From CAVSUZ01 sp963791885 (GTDB taxonomy: Bacteria > Pseudomonadota > Alphaproteobacteria > Acetobacterales > Acetobacteraceae), in contig CAWBUL010000004.1 of NCBI GenBank assembly GCA_963791885.1, positions 62,001-126,000 of the forward strand: a DNA stretch of 64,000 bases, given 5' to 3'. The position numbers were made by a program, and so were the translations under genes. The notes beneath the pieces are model-generated. The model was not told the DNA's origin and did no database searches. It was given only the letters and a program-made list of their open reading frames with translations. Positions 1-9,011 of the stretch are shown one piece after another; the first letter of the stretch is position 1; every line of letters starts with the position of its first letter.

Positions 1-168
1 GATGAACGCCGCCCTACGCGACTCTATTCGGCAATCGGCTTCATCACTCCGCCCGAACGCGTCCCGCCCTTCGTCAGAAGTGAATGCCATGATCAGAGAC
101 AAGAAGCCGTGGGACACTTCCAAACTCCGGTCTGCGATCACGCGACATTCTTGAACTTCGCCGAAGCG
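1..168. other. No supported gene
   Basis: I see no convincing coding frame, RNA or repeat here. The minus-strand DUF4238 gene ends just inside at 169, so this stretch is its downstream flank. A gene truncated by the window edge cannot be excluded. Confidence 0.4.
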
Positions 169-1083
169 TTAATAGATGTGAAATCGGGATAAATAACGGG
201 AAACCGAAGGCGAAAGCCATTCGGACAGAGGAATCTCTTTGCAATTCGTTACGATATATCTTTCCGATGCTAACAGGATTGCAGCATTCTGAACATAGAC
301 AAAATCTGTTCTATTTGGAAAAATACGAATAGCTCCGTCTGGTCCATCCGACTTTCCTAGAATCGCTATCACGCTCGGGCTAAGAGGCATTAGTGCCGTG
401 GCGCTTTTGGATGCAAGGAATTCGAAGGCATTTGTTGGCCGAGAAGCTTCCTTTCGTTCTATAAGCACGCAAGGTGCGTCCGATGTGATAAAGGCGGCCG
501 GGTCGTCGGAGATAAATAACTCCATAGCCATCTCATCCAATCTCTCAAGCACTTTTGGGAACGAAAACATGGTGAATATTTGACTGGAATTCTTTCTGAT
601 ATTTTTAATGGCTTGCAACAAACCTATTCGTGATTCAGGGTCTAAATCTTCTATCTCACATGTATTTTCGGCAGTTTCCAAGGGGCCAATGCGGCCTCGG
701 AACTTCGGTGTTCGAACCAGTTGAGCGGCGATAAGACTGCGTATTGCTGCAAGATCATCATCAAGCAAAGGCAAGCCAGACGAGATGCGGCTGACGAGCG
801 GCGCATATGCGTCCTCGATGGCCGAGAACATACGTTCTAGGCTCAGATTTCTCTGTCCGTGTGCCATCATTGTATTAATTTCCACCTCGCGAAACGTGGC
901 ACGGGGCGAACATCGCTTTGGCACTTCTGGACGTACTTTTCTTCTAATCCAATGAAACGCGCCATTGGGAGTAGAAGGGTCGCACCAAAGTCGTTGGTAG
1001 AAAGCTGGCACCCAATGTTGCAGACGCCTATCGGACGGAATTGTTGTTATGTCCGCCGGGTGCTTGCGAAAAGTGAGGGGCAT
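169..1083 (-). CDS. DUF4238 family protein
   Basis: The 304-residue product fits the DUF4238 family of unknown function. Supporting marks are an N-terminal QHWVPAFYQRLW at residues 22-33 (family style 'QHYVPxFYLR'), a central FITSDAP at about 198-204 and an ALMPLSP segment after it. There is no signal peptide or membrane span. The gene is visibly more AT-rich than its neighbours, which suggests recent acquisition. The ATG at 1083 puts the conserved QHW motif about 20 residues in, as is usual for the family. It stands alone: the next gene upstream on this strand is mfd, separated by about 400 bases holding a gene remnant. DUF4238 genes are commonly accessory; no biochemical role can be assigned from the sequence. 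Confidence 0.7.
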   Translation of the reverse strand: MPLTFRKHPADITTIPSDRRLQHWVPAFYQRLWCDPSTPNGAFHWIRRKVRPEVPKRCSPRATFREVEINTMMAHGQRNLSLERMFSAIEDAYAPLVSRISSGLPLLDDDLAAIRSLIAAQLVRTPKFRGRIGPLETAENTCEIEDLDPESRIGLLQAIKNIRKNSSQIFTMFSFPKVLERLDEMAMELFISDDPAAFITSDAPCVLIERKEASRPTNAFEFLASKSATALMPLSPSVIAILGKSDGPDGAIRIFPNRTDFVYVQNAAILLASERYIVTNCKEIPLSEWLSPSVSRYLSRFHIY

Positions 1084-1166
1084 CGCGTCTCAAGTACCTA
1101 AAGTCGTATGAATCCAAGCATATTGACTAAATCGGAGAGCTTCCGTGTCGACTAGCCCTCCATAAC

Positions 1167-1471
1167 CGAGGTCGCCAAGGGACGAAAACACAGTTGTTGA
1201 TCTGTTCGGCCCCAGGCGGGCAGATGCGGCAGAGGCGAGCCAGAAAGTCGTCGCGATCATCCGGGCGCGGCTGCGCGCGACGCTCGCGCTGGTGAAGTCG
1301 TCGTCGATGATGCCGTGGTCTGATCCGCTGGTTGTCGTATGCGAAGACAATGCCTTTCGCGTGGGCAAGGACGCTCTTCCATCTGAAGGCGCAGCGCTTT
1401 GGGCGGAGTTCGATCGAGAGATGGACCGTCTGTATGCGGTGATGAATGCCGAGACTGTAGACGGCGAATAG
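1167..1471 (+). pseudogene. Remnant of an unrecognised gene (3' end)
   Basis: An open frame with host-like codon use runs from the stop at 1164-1166 to the TAG at 1469-1471 and encodes about 100 residues that read like real protein (for example MPWSDPLVVVCEDNAFRVG and ALWAEFDREMDRLYAV). The only ATGs in frame (1307 and 1310) would give about 55 residues. No upstream start is visible, so it looks like the C-terminal part of a decayed or truncated gene. I do not recognise the family. It fills most of the gap between the DUF4238 gene and mfd and is convergent with mfd. A small real gene starting at 1307 is the alternative. Confidence 0.35.
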
Positions 1472-1482
1472 CTGCAGGCCAC

Positions 1483-4400
1483 CTAAGCTGCCTTCGCCTG
1501 ATCGGCGATTCGCGCCAGCGAGCCCAGCGTGTCCCGCGCCATCCGCACCCGTTCCGCCACATCCATTTCACGCGAAACGGCCAGTTTGTGGTCCGGGCGC
1601 AACCGCACGAGGCCGCCCTTGCTGCCAAGCCATGCGACGAGACCGGCGGGGTTGCGGAAGGCGTTGCCGCGGAATGTCACGACCATGCCCTTAGGCCCGG
1701 CTTCGAGTTTCTCCACGCCGGCCTCACGGCACGCGCGTTTCAACGACACGACCGCAAGCAGGTTCTCCACCTCGGGGGGAAGTGGGCCGAAGCGGTCCAC
1801 GAGTTCGGCGGCCATCGCTTCGGTCTCGGCGTCGGAGGCCAATGCGCCGATGCGGCGGTAGAGGCCAAGGCGAACGGGCAGATCGCGCACGTACGTCTCC
1901 GGAATGAGGACCGGCAGACCCAGCGTGATGTTGGGCGTCCAGTCGCGTTCCTCCGCGGCGCGCTTGCCTGCTCCGGCGCGCAGATCGGCGACCGCGTCCT
2001 CCAGCATCTGCTGGTAGAGTTCGATGCCAACTTCGCGGATGTGGCCTGACTGTTCATCGCCGAGCAGGTTGCCGGCGCCGCGGATGTCGAGGTCGTGGGA
2101 GGCGAGGGTGAAGCCGGCGCCGAGGCTGTCGAGAGTCTGCATGACTTCCAGGCGTTTCTGCGCGGCAGCGGAGAGGCGGTGGGTCTGCGGCCACGTCAGA
2201 TAGGCGTAGCCGCGCTGCTTGCCGCGGCCGACGCGGCCGCGAAGCTGATAGAGCTGGCCGAGGCCGAACATATCAGCGCGGTGGATGACGAGCGTGTTAA
2301 CGGCCGGCATGTCGAGGCCGCTTTCCACGATGTTGGTGGAGAGCAGGATGTCAAACTTGCCGTCGCTGAATTCCGTCATGACGCGTTCGAGTTCGGTCGG
2401 CGCCAGCCGGCCGTGCGCCTGAGCCGTGCGCGCTTCGGGTACGATCTCCCGCAGGCGCTCGGCGATGCGGGGCATATCCTCGATGCGCGGAACGACACAG
2501 AAGACCTGGCCACCGCGGAAGCGCTCACGCTGAATGGCTTCGCGCACCACGACGGAATCGAACGGCATGATGAAGGTGCGCACGGCGAGCCGGTCCACCG
2601 GCGGCGTGGCGATCACGCTCATTTCCCGCACGCCGGTCAGCGCAAGCTGGAGGGTACGGGGAATCGGCGTGGCGGTCAGGGTCAGCACGTGCACGTCCGC
2701 ACGCAGTTGTTTCAGCCGTTCCTTGTGTGCGACGCCGAAATGCTGCTCCTCATCGATCACCAAAAGACCGAGTGCGGCGAACTGGATGGACTTAGCGAGC
2801 AGCGCGTGGGTCCCGACGACGATGTTGACGGAGCCGTCGGTGATGCCCTTGCGGATCTCCGCGGCTTCCTTCGCGGGCACCATGCGGGAGAGTTGCGCGA
2901 CGCGCACGGGCAGGTCGGCGAAGCGTTCGGAGAAGGTGCGGAAGTGCTGGCGGGCGAGCAGCGTGGTCGGGACAACAATCGCAACCTGGGCGCCCGACAT
3001 CGCGGAAATGAAGGCGGCGCGCAGTGCCACCTCGGTCTTGCCGAAACCGACATCGCCGCAGATCAACCGATCCATCGGGCGGCCGGAGGCAAGGTCTTCC
3101 AATACGTCGGCGATGGCGCGGGACTGATCCTCGGTTTCGGCGAAGGGAAAGCGGGCGCAGAACTCGTCGAAGCTGCCCTCAGGCGGCATCATCACGTCAG
3201 CGTCGTGCACCTTGCGTTCAGCGGCGGTGCGGATCAGCGCGGCGGCCATGTCACGGATTCGGTTCTTCATCCGTGACTTGCGGGTCTGCCATCCGGTGCC
3301 GCCGAGCTTGTCGAGCGCAACACCCTGCTGCTCACTGCCGTAGCGGGAGAGAACTTCGATGTTCTCGACGGGAAGAAAGAGCTTCTCGCTGCCGTCGTAG
3401 ATCAAGCGCAAGCAGTCATGCGGGGCGCCGGAAACGCTGAGTGTCGTCAGGCCGTCGTAACGGCCGATACCATATTCCTGGTGGACGACGAGATCGCCTT
3501 CGGCGATTTCGGTGGCCTCGGCGATGAACTGGTCGGCGCGCTTGCGGCGTCTGGGCGGTCGGCTGATGCGTTCGCCGAGCAGGTCCTGCTCGGCGACAAG
3601 GGCGAGGCGTTCGCCGACAAAGCCGCGTTCGACACCGAGTACCACAAGAGAAATGGAGCCGGCGGGTTTCCGGCGTATGGCCGCCCATGTGTCCTCCGGC
3701 GCCGCGTCAGCCACGCCATGTTCGCGCAAAAGATTGGTCAGGCGCTCGCGCGAGCCGCGGGTCCAGGCTGCGAGCACGATGCGCCGGCCTTCATCGGCCC
3801 AGCGGGCAGTCTGGGATTTCAACTGGTCGAAGACGTTCGTGCCGCCGCTCAGGCCTCCCTGGGCTGATGGCACCTGGGAGAAGATCGGGCCGGGCCGTCC
3901 GGTCCCGTCCACACCGACCGCGCCATCTGGCTTGGCGAACGGGCTGAAAGCCAGCAGTGGGCTGGCGCCGAGCATCCGGTCCCATTCCGCCTTGGTGAGA
4001 TAGAGCTTCCCCGGCGCCAGGGGACGGTAGGGTACCTCGTTCTCCCGCGGCGGCAGTTTGCGGGCATCGTAGTGGTCCGCGATCATTTCCAATCTGGCGG
4101 CGAGGACCTGATCCGACTGGTGATCCAGGCTGACGGAGGCGCCGGGCAGGTAGTCGAGGAGCGTTTCCATTGCCGGGTGGAACAGCGGTGCCCAGTGCTC
4201 CATGCCCGGGTGGCGACGGCCTTCGGAGATCGAGAGATAGATCGGGTCCTCGGCAGCCTGTTGGCCGAAGAGTTCCCGCCATTGGGAGCGGAACCGGGAG
4301 ACCGAGTCCTTGTCCAACGGCACTTCTGACACTGGGCGGAGCACCAGGCGGTTGAGTTTGCCTTCGCTGCGCTGGGTGGCGGGGTCGAAGCTACGGATGG

Positions 4401-4944
4401 ATTCGACGGTGTCGCCGAACAGATCGATGCGCACCGGATCGGCCTCGCCCGCCGGGAAGATGTCGATGATGCCGCCGCGGATGGCATATTCGCCGGGCTC
4501 CATCACGGTGTTGGCGCGGCCGTAGCCATTGGCTTCCAGGAAGCGGGCCAGTTCGTCGGGGTGGAGATCACCGTTGACGGCGATCTCCTGGCTGGCGCCC
4601 TGGAAAGCAGTCCGTGGCGGCACGCGCTGGACCAACGCGTTCACGGTCGTCAGCACGACGCGCGGCTTGCGCGCGGGTTCGAGCAGCCGGGCGAGGGTGG
4701 CGATGCGTTCGGAGACCAGGGCGGGGTTGGGTCCGACGCGGTCGTACGGCAGGCAGTCCCAGGCGGGGAATGACAGGATGTCGGCTTCGGGGAGGACGAA
4801 GGTGAGGGCCTCGGCCAGCCGCGCCATGCGGGCGTCGTCACGGGCGACATGGAGAATGGGGCCGGAAAATTCGGCACGCCGGCGAGCGAGGAGGAAGGCG
4901 TCCCAGCCTTCGGGGGCGCCGTAAACGACGGCGGGTTCAGTCAC
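1483..4944 (-). CDS. mfd: Transcription-repair coupling factor Mfd
   Basis: Mfd is an ATP-dependent DNA translocase that removes stalled RNA polymerase and recruits UvrA to lesions. At 1153 residues it matches the usual length (about 1150). The order is a UvrB-like N-terminal region, a CarD-like RNA-polymerase interaction domain around the VVHQEYGIGRYDGL segment, and an SF2 helicase core with Walker A GDVGFGKTE, DEEQHFGV, TATPIPRTLQ and motif VI RGRVGRGKQRG. A C-terminal TRCF domain follows. The start is the GTG at 4944-4942, overlapping the sdhE stop by 4 bases (GTGA), so the two genes are translationally coupled. The frame is intact over its full length. Confidence 0.97.
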   Translation of the reverse strand: MTEPAVVYGAPEGWDAFLLARRRAEFSGPILHVARDDARMARLAEALTFVLPEADILSFPAWDCLPYDRVGPNPALVSERIATLARLLEPARKPRVVLTTVNALVQRVPPRTAFQGASQEIAVNGDLHPDELARFLEANGYGRANTVMEPGEYAIRGGIIDIFPAGEADPVRIDLFGDTVESIRSFDPATQRSEGKLNRLVLRPVSEVPLDKDSVSRFRSQWRELFGQQAAEDPIYLSISEGRRHPGMEHWAPLFHPAMETLLDYLPGASVSLDHQSDQVLAARLEMIADHYDARKLPPRENEVPYRPLAPGKLYLTKAEWDRMLGASPLLAFSPFAKPDGAVGVDGTGRPGPIFSQVPSAQGGLSGGTNVFDQLKSQTARWADEGRRIVLAAWTRGSRERLTNLLREHGVADAAPEDTWAAIRRKPAGSISLVVLGVERGFVGERLALVAEQDLLGERISRPPRRRKRADQFIAEATEIAEGDLVVHQEYGIGRYDGLTTLSVSGAPHDCLRLIYDGSEKLFLPVENIEVLSRYGSEQQGVALDKLGGTGWQTRKSRMKNRIRDMAAALIRTAAERKVHDADVMMPPEGSFDEFCARFPFAETEDQSRAIADVLEDLASGRPMDRLICGDVGFGKTEVALRAAFISAMSGAQVAIVVPTTLLARQHFRTFSERFADLPVRVAQLSRMVPAKEAAEIRKGITDGSVNIVVGTHALLAKSIQFAALGLLVIDEEQHFGVAHKERLKQLRADVHVLTLTATPIPRTLQLALTGVREMSVIATPPVDRLAVRTFIMPFDSVVVREAIQRERFRGGQVFCVVPRIEDMPRIAERLREIVPEARTAQAHGRLAPTELERVMTEFSDGKFDILLSTNIVESGLDMPAVNTLVIHRADMFGLGQLYQLRGRVGRGKQRGYAYLTWPQTHRLSAAAQKRLEVMQTLDSLGAGFTLASHDLDIRGAGNLLGDEQSGHIREVGIELYQQMLEDAVADLRAGAGKRAAEERDWTPNITLGLPVLIPETYVRDLPVRLGLYRRIGALASDAETEAMAAELVDRFGPLPPEVENLLAVVSLKRACREAGVEKLEAGPKGMVVTFRGNAFRNPAGLVAWLGSKGGLVRLRPDHKLAVSREMDVAERVRMARDTLGSLARIADQAKAA

Positions 4945-5210
4945 GAATGGGTTTCCTTGATGCGGCGAAGCATGGGGGTGTCGGCGTCGGACGGGATCGG
5001 GGCGCGGCCGGTCAGCCAGTCAGCCAGGGCCGGATCGGGAAGTTCGAGCAGGGTTTCGAGTTCGGCGAGTTCGTCTTCGGAAAAGGTGCCGATCCGGGGT
5101 GCGACGAAGCCGCCGATCAGCAGGTCGTTCTCGTGGGTGCCGCGATGGGTGGCACGGTACAGCAGGCGGCGCCGCCTGGGGTCCAGGTCGGTCTGGTCGG
5201 GCGGAGTCAT
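4941..5210 (-). CDS. sdhE: FAD assembly factor SdhE (DUF339)
   Basis: SdhE helps insert covalent FAD into the succinate dehydrogenase flavoprotein. From the ATG at 5210 the product has 89 residues, the normal size. It has the hallmark RGTHEND (RGxxE) near the N-terminus followed by a short all-helical domain. The frame stays open upstream, but those 53 residues do not resemble the family, so I use the internal start. It overlaps mfd by 4 bases. The catabolic block begins only about 300 bases upstream, so this gene marks the boundary of the core segment. Confidence 0.88.
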   Translation of the reverse strand: MTPPDQTDLDPRRRRLLYRATHRGTHENDLLIGGFVAPRIGTFSEDELAELETLLELPDPALADWLTGRAPIPSDADTPMLRRIKETHS

Positions 5211-5280
5211 TGGCGTGGATATAGGGAAGATGAGGGCCTCCGGCCAAGCATCGGGCGGGAATTCAGACCGTCTCGCTGCC

Positions 5281-5428
5281 GTCTCAGTTTTCGATTTCCA
5301 GGATTCCAGATCGTGGGATGAGACAGCAGACGCCCGAGGTAGGATTTGATGGGCCGCAAAAGCTGCCAAACGTGTCTCTCTTGAGTCTCAGTTTTCGTTG
5401 TCGGAGATTCTGTCTACTAACATGAGAT
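5281..5428. repeat. Duplicated dyad motif upstream of sdhE
   Basis: The 13-base sequence GTCTCAGTTTTCG occurs at 5281-5293 and again at 5385-5397. In both copies TGAGA follows at the same distance (5319 and 5423), giving GTCTCA...TGAGA inverted arms with 38 bases between arm starts. The motif lies in the 296-base region between the end of the GMC gene and sdhE-mfd. It could be an operator pair or a degraded small repeat. I see nothing else in this region. Confidence 0.45.
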
Positions 5429-5506
5429 GACGAAGTTCATTCCACTCAGATTGGTAGCGTTAGTCCTACTGTCAACCGCCGTGCCGGAGCCTGACGCGGC
5501 AGGAAC

Positions 5507-7114
5507 TCAGGGAAGAGCAGCTTGCTGCCGTGCATCTTCGCGAATCAGATCGGCGGCTTTCTCAGCGATCATGATCGTTGCGGCATTGGTGTTCCCCGAT
5601 ACCAGCGTCGGCATCACCGAGGCATCAACGACCCGCAATCCAGCAACGCCGTGCACGCGAAGCCGCGAATCCACCACCCCATCATCCTCTCCCATGCGAC
5701 AGGTCCCGACGGGATGAAATCCGGTCGTGGCGGACTCGCGTATCGCGGCAAGAATGTCGGCATCGGTCTGCGCATCGGGGCCCGGACGAAGCTCTTTTAT
5801 GATCAAGGGGGCCAATGAGCCTGTTGCGGTCAGATGGCGAACCAACCGCGCCCCGGCCAAGGTTATCGCCTGGTCGTAATTGGTTGAGAGATAGTTGTAC
5901 GTAATCGCCGGTGCTGCCGTGGGATCGTTGGATGTAATGCGGATGTGCCCCCGGCTGGAAGGGCGCATGGGATAGAACGCGATGGTGAAGCCAGAGAAGA
6001 GATGCGGCTTTCGTCCGCGATCATCGGCGCTGACCGTGCTCAGGAACAACTGCATGTCGGGGGTCTGCGCATCAGGCATGACCCGGGTGATCAGTCCCGC
6101 GATCATGACGCCGACGGCCATCGGGCCATCCCGGAACACAGCATAACGGAGGCCAGTCTGCAGTTTCCGCAGCGGGTTGCGCAGGGCGTCATTTGTCGTG
6201 ATCGGCCTTGTGCACTGGAACATGAAGCGTTGGGCAAGATGGTCTTGCAGGTTCGCACCGACGCCAGGGTGGTGACTGACGACAGGAATGCCCATGGCGG
6301 ACAGCAGGTCATCGGGGCCGATGCCGGACAGCTGAAGCAGTTGGGGCGACTGGATTGCGCCGGCGCTCAGGAGCACCTCCCGCGCGGCGTGCGCCTGAAC
6401 GGTTTGGTCGCCTTGGCGATACTCGACGCCTGTGGCACGGCGACCGTCAAAAAGGACGCGCAGGACGCGGGCGCCTGTGATCACCTGCAAGTTCGGCCGG
6501 CGTTTGGCTGGCCGCAGATAGGCCCGTGCGGCGGAGCAGCGGAACCCGTTGCGCGTGGTCAGCTGGAGATAGCCGGCGCCCTCCTGGCTGGCGCCGTTGA
6601 AGTCGTTCGTCTGCGGAATGCCGAGCTCCTGCGCCGCGGCAATGAGCGCGTCCGCGAGTTCGTGGCGCCCCTTGATGTCGCTGACCGATAACGGCCCGCT
6701 CCCACCATGATACGGGCTGGCGCCGCGCGAATTGCGTTCGGATTTGATGAAGTACCGCAGGACTTCCTGGCCGTTCCAGCCGGTCGCGCCCTGGCGCTCC
6801 CATTCATCGAAATCTTCGGCCTGGCCGCGGATCTGGATCATGCCGTTGATCGCGCTCGATCCACCCAGAGTGCGACCGCGCGGTGTATAGATGCTCCGTC
6901 CATTCAGATTGGGTTCTGGCTCGCTGTTGAATCCCCAGTTCAGGTCTGGGTGGAACATCGTTTTGCCGTAGCCAATCGGAATGTGAATCCAGGGGTTGGA
7001 ATCGGGCGGCCCTGCTTCCAGCAGCAGCACTTTGTTATTCGGATTTTCTGTCAAGCGATTGGCCAGAACGCACCCGGCGGAGCCCGCGCCAACAATGATG
7101 TAGTCGCTGTTCAT
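5507..7114 (-). CDS. GMC family FAD-dependent alcohol oxidoreductase
   Basis: This glucose-methanol-choline family flavoenzyme oxidises an alcohol group of the imported substrate. The 535-residue chain starts with a Rossmann FAD motif VGAGSAGCVLANRL (residues 8-21). It has the GMC signature GRTLGGSSAINGM near residue 80 and the catalytic C-terminal region GFHPVGTCRMG with the later SGNTNAATIM. It resembles choline dehydrogenase BetA, but that name also covers polyethylene-glycol and other alcohol dehydrogenases, so the substrate is open. There is no signal peptide, so it is cytoplasmic. The start overlaps the stop of the upstream ABC ATPase (ATGA), and it is the last gene of the long minus-strand operon. 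Confidence 0.9.
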   Translation of the reverse strand: MNSDYIIVGAGSAGCVLANRLTENPNNKVLLLEAGPPDSNPWIHIPIGYGKTMFHPDLNWGFNSEPEPNLNGRSIYTPRGRTLGGSSAINGMIQIRGQAEDFDEWERQGATGWNGQEVLRYFIKSERNSRGASPYHGGSGPLSVSDIKGRHELADALIAAAQELGIPQTNDFNGASQEGAGYLQLTTRNGFRCSAARAYLRPAKRRPNLQVITGARVLRVLFDGRRATGVEYRQGDQTVQAHAAREVLLSAGAIQSPQLLQLSGIGPDDLLSAMGIPVVSHHPGVGANLQDHLAQRFMFQCTRPITTNDALRNPLRKLQTGLRYAVFRDGPMAVGVMIAGLITRVMPDAQTPDMQLFLSTVSADDRGRKPHLFSGFTIAFYPMRPSSRGHIRITSNDPTAAPAITYNYLSTNYDQAITLAGARLVRHLTATGSLAPLIIKELRPGPDAQTDADILAAIRESATTGFHPVGTCRMGEDDGVVDSRLRVHGVAGLRVVDASVMPTLVSGNTNAATIMIAEKAADLIREDARQQAALP

Positions 7115-8181
7115 GCTGGAACGGCAAAGCGGAGACGCTCGCCTTCTTTCGCGAACAGGTGAAGCTTGCGGGCGTCGAAGGAGAGGCTGACAATTTCGCC
7201 CTCCTGGAAGCGCTGGGTCTGCGGAACTCGCGCGCGAATGAGATGATCCTCCAGCTTCAAATCGACGATCGTCGTCTCTCCGAGCAGTTCGGACAGCAGC
7301 ACGCGCGCGGGCAGACCGGTGGGACCGATCGTCACGTCCAGCGGGCGTACGCCTACGGTCACATCCTGATCCGGGAGCGCCAGATCCTCGGGCAGATGAA
7401 AAGTGTTGCCGGCGAGCCGGAGCGTGGTCCCGGAAATGTGGGCGGGCAGCAGGTTCATGGGCGGGCTGCCGAGAAATCCGGCAACTGCGACCGATGCAGG
7501 TGCGGTAAAGACTTCCTCGGGCGAGCCGATCTGAACGATCCGGCCGTCCATGAAGATGGCCATGCGATCAGAGAGGCTCATGGCTTCCTCCTGATCGTGG
7601 GTCACATAGACGGAGGTGACGTTCAACGTGCGCTGAAGCTGCTTGAGTTCGGCGCGGGTTTCGAGGCGGAGCCTCGCGTCGAGGTTTGACAGCGGTTCAT
7701 CGAGCAGAAAGAGGCGGGGCGACCGCACGATGGCGCGTGCCAGGGCGCAGCGCTGTTGCTGTCCGCCGCTGAGCTGACCGGGGCGGCGGTGCAGCAGATG
7801 GCCAATGCGCACGCGGTCGGCGGCGAATTGTACCTTCTGGGCGATTTCAGCGCGGCGCGTGCCGATCATGCGCAGTGGGAAAGCGATGTTTTCACCCACC
7901 GTCATGTGCGGATAGAGCGCGTAGCTCTGGAAGACCATTGCGACATCGCGATCGCTAGGGGAGGAGAACGTCACGTCCTTGCCGTCGATCTCGACCATCC
8001 CGCCATCCACCCATTCCAGACCTGCGATGATGCGCAGGGTGGTCGTTTTTCCCGAACCGGATGGGCCGAGGAGAGAGAAGAACTCGCCCGGACGGATCTG
8101 CAGCGTGGTGTCGTGCAGCGCGACGGTTTGTCCGAAGCGTTTGACCACGTTGTTCAGCTGGACGGAGGCGCTGGCGGTCAT
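7111..8181 (-). CDS. CUT1-type ABC importer ATPase (UgpC/MalK-like)
   Basis: ATP-binding subunit of a carbohydrate-uptake-type-1 importer, 356 residues. Visible motifs are Walker A GPSGSGKTT (about residues 39-47), the Q-loop in VFQSYALYPHM, signature LSGGQQQR, Walker B LFLLDEPLSNLDA and the H-loop in YVTHDQEEA. A C-terminal OB/TOBE regulatory domain of about 120 residues is typical of UgpC/MalK and usually holds the regulator contacts. Its start overlaps the permease gene by 4 bases and its stop overlaps the GMC start by 4. It may also energise the ATPase-less CUT1 importer at 24012-27063, which is inference. Confidence 0.92.
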   Translation of the reverse strand: MTASASVQLNNVVKRFGQTVALHDTTLQIRPGEFFSLLGPSGSGKTTTLRIIAGLEWVDGGMVEIDGKDVTFSSPSDRDVAMVFQSYALYPHMTVGENIAFPLRMIGTRRAEIAQKVQFAADRVRIGHLLHRRPGQLSGGQQQRCALARAIVRSPRLFLLDEPLSNLDARLRLETRAELKQLQRTLNVTSVYVTHDQEEAMSLSDRMAIFMDGRIVQIGSPEEVFTAPASVAVAGFLGSPPMNLLPAHISGTTLRLAGNTFHLPEDLALPDQDVTVGVRPLDVTIGPTGLPARVLLSELLGETTIVDLKLEDHLIRARVPQTQRFQEGEIVSLSFDARKLHLFAKEGERLRFAVPA

Positions 8182-9011
8182 CGGCGTGTTGTTCCTTTGA
8201 CGGCGCCTAGGGTGAGACCCTTAACGATGTGCTTTTGGGCGGCCATTCCGAGCAGGATTACGGGCGCCATCGCGACGAGCGCGCCGGCCGAGAGCCGGGC
8301 CCACTGAGTCTGTTCCAGAGAGATGAAATTGAACATGGCGACGGTGACCGGGCGCACGTGACGGCCGCCGAGAACCACGGCGAACAAGAACTCGTTCCAC
8401 ACGTTCAGGGCGACGAAAACGATTGTCACGGCAATCCCGCCACGAACCTGCGGCAGGATGACGTACCACAGCGCCTTCAGCCGGCTGGCGCGGTCGATAT
8501 AGGCGGCTTCCTCCATCTCTCGCGGAATGTCCTCGAAATAGGAGACGAGCAGCCAGATCGCGAATGGTAATGAGAAGCAGATATAGACCGTGGTGAGGCC
8601 GGTATAGGAATCGAGCAAACCGATGCTGGTGAAGATCAGGAAGTAGGGAATGACGAGGCCGATCGGCGGCAGCATCTGAGTGGCCAGGATGTAGAATCCT
8701 ACCGGGCGCCGGAGTGGAAGCTGCAGGCGCGCGAGGGAGTAGGCGGCGGGCACCGCAAGCAAGATGGTGATCGACGTAGCGGCGATGGTGAGGATGGCGC
8801 TGCTCAGCAAGTTCGGCAGGATGCTGACGGAGCCACCCAGCACATCGGCGTAGCTCCGCAAGGTGGGATGGAACGCGCTGATCGGCGGATAGGCGAGAAC
8901 GTCCTTTTCTGTCTTCAGCGACGTGACGCCGCCCCAGATCACCGGGAAGACCCACATCAGCAGAAAGACCGCCAGCACGAGAGCGGTGAGGATCGCGCGG
9001 AAGCGCCTCAT
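8178..9011 (-). CDS. CUT1 ABC importer permease (MalG/UgpE type)
   Basis: Inner-membrane permease of 277 residues with about six hydrophobic segments. The cytoplasmic EAA loop reads EEAAYIDRASRLKALWYVI and docks the ATPase. The short N-terminus followed directly by TM1 fits the MalG/UgpE partner. It overlaps the ATPase gene by 4 bases downstream and the other permease by 4 bases upstream, so these three subunits are translationally coupled. Confidence 0.9.
   Translation of the reverse strand: MRRFRAILTALVLAVFLLMWVFPVIWGGVTSLKTEKDVLAYPPISAFHPTLRSYADVLGGSVSILPNLLSSAILTIAATSITILLAVPAAYSLARLQLPLRRPVGFYILATQMLPPIGLVIPYFLIFTSIGLLDSYTGLTTVYICFSLPFAIWLLVSYFEDIPREMEEAAYIDRASRLKALWYVILPQVRGGIAVTIVFVALNVWNEFLFAVVLGGRHVRPVTVAMFNFISLEQTQWARLSAGALVAMAPVILLGMAAQKHIVKGLTLGAVKGTTRR

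Noticed and set aside
1090..1482. A 130-codon minus-strand frame after the DUF4238 gene
   Set aside because: It is Ser/Thr/Ala/Arg-rich and lies opposite the more protein-like remnant on the plus strand.
2095..3276. A 393-codon plus-strand frame inside mfd
   Set aside because: It is the antisense shadow of an intact, motif-complete mfd; high-GC codon use opens long mirror frames and its product has no recognisable features.
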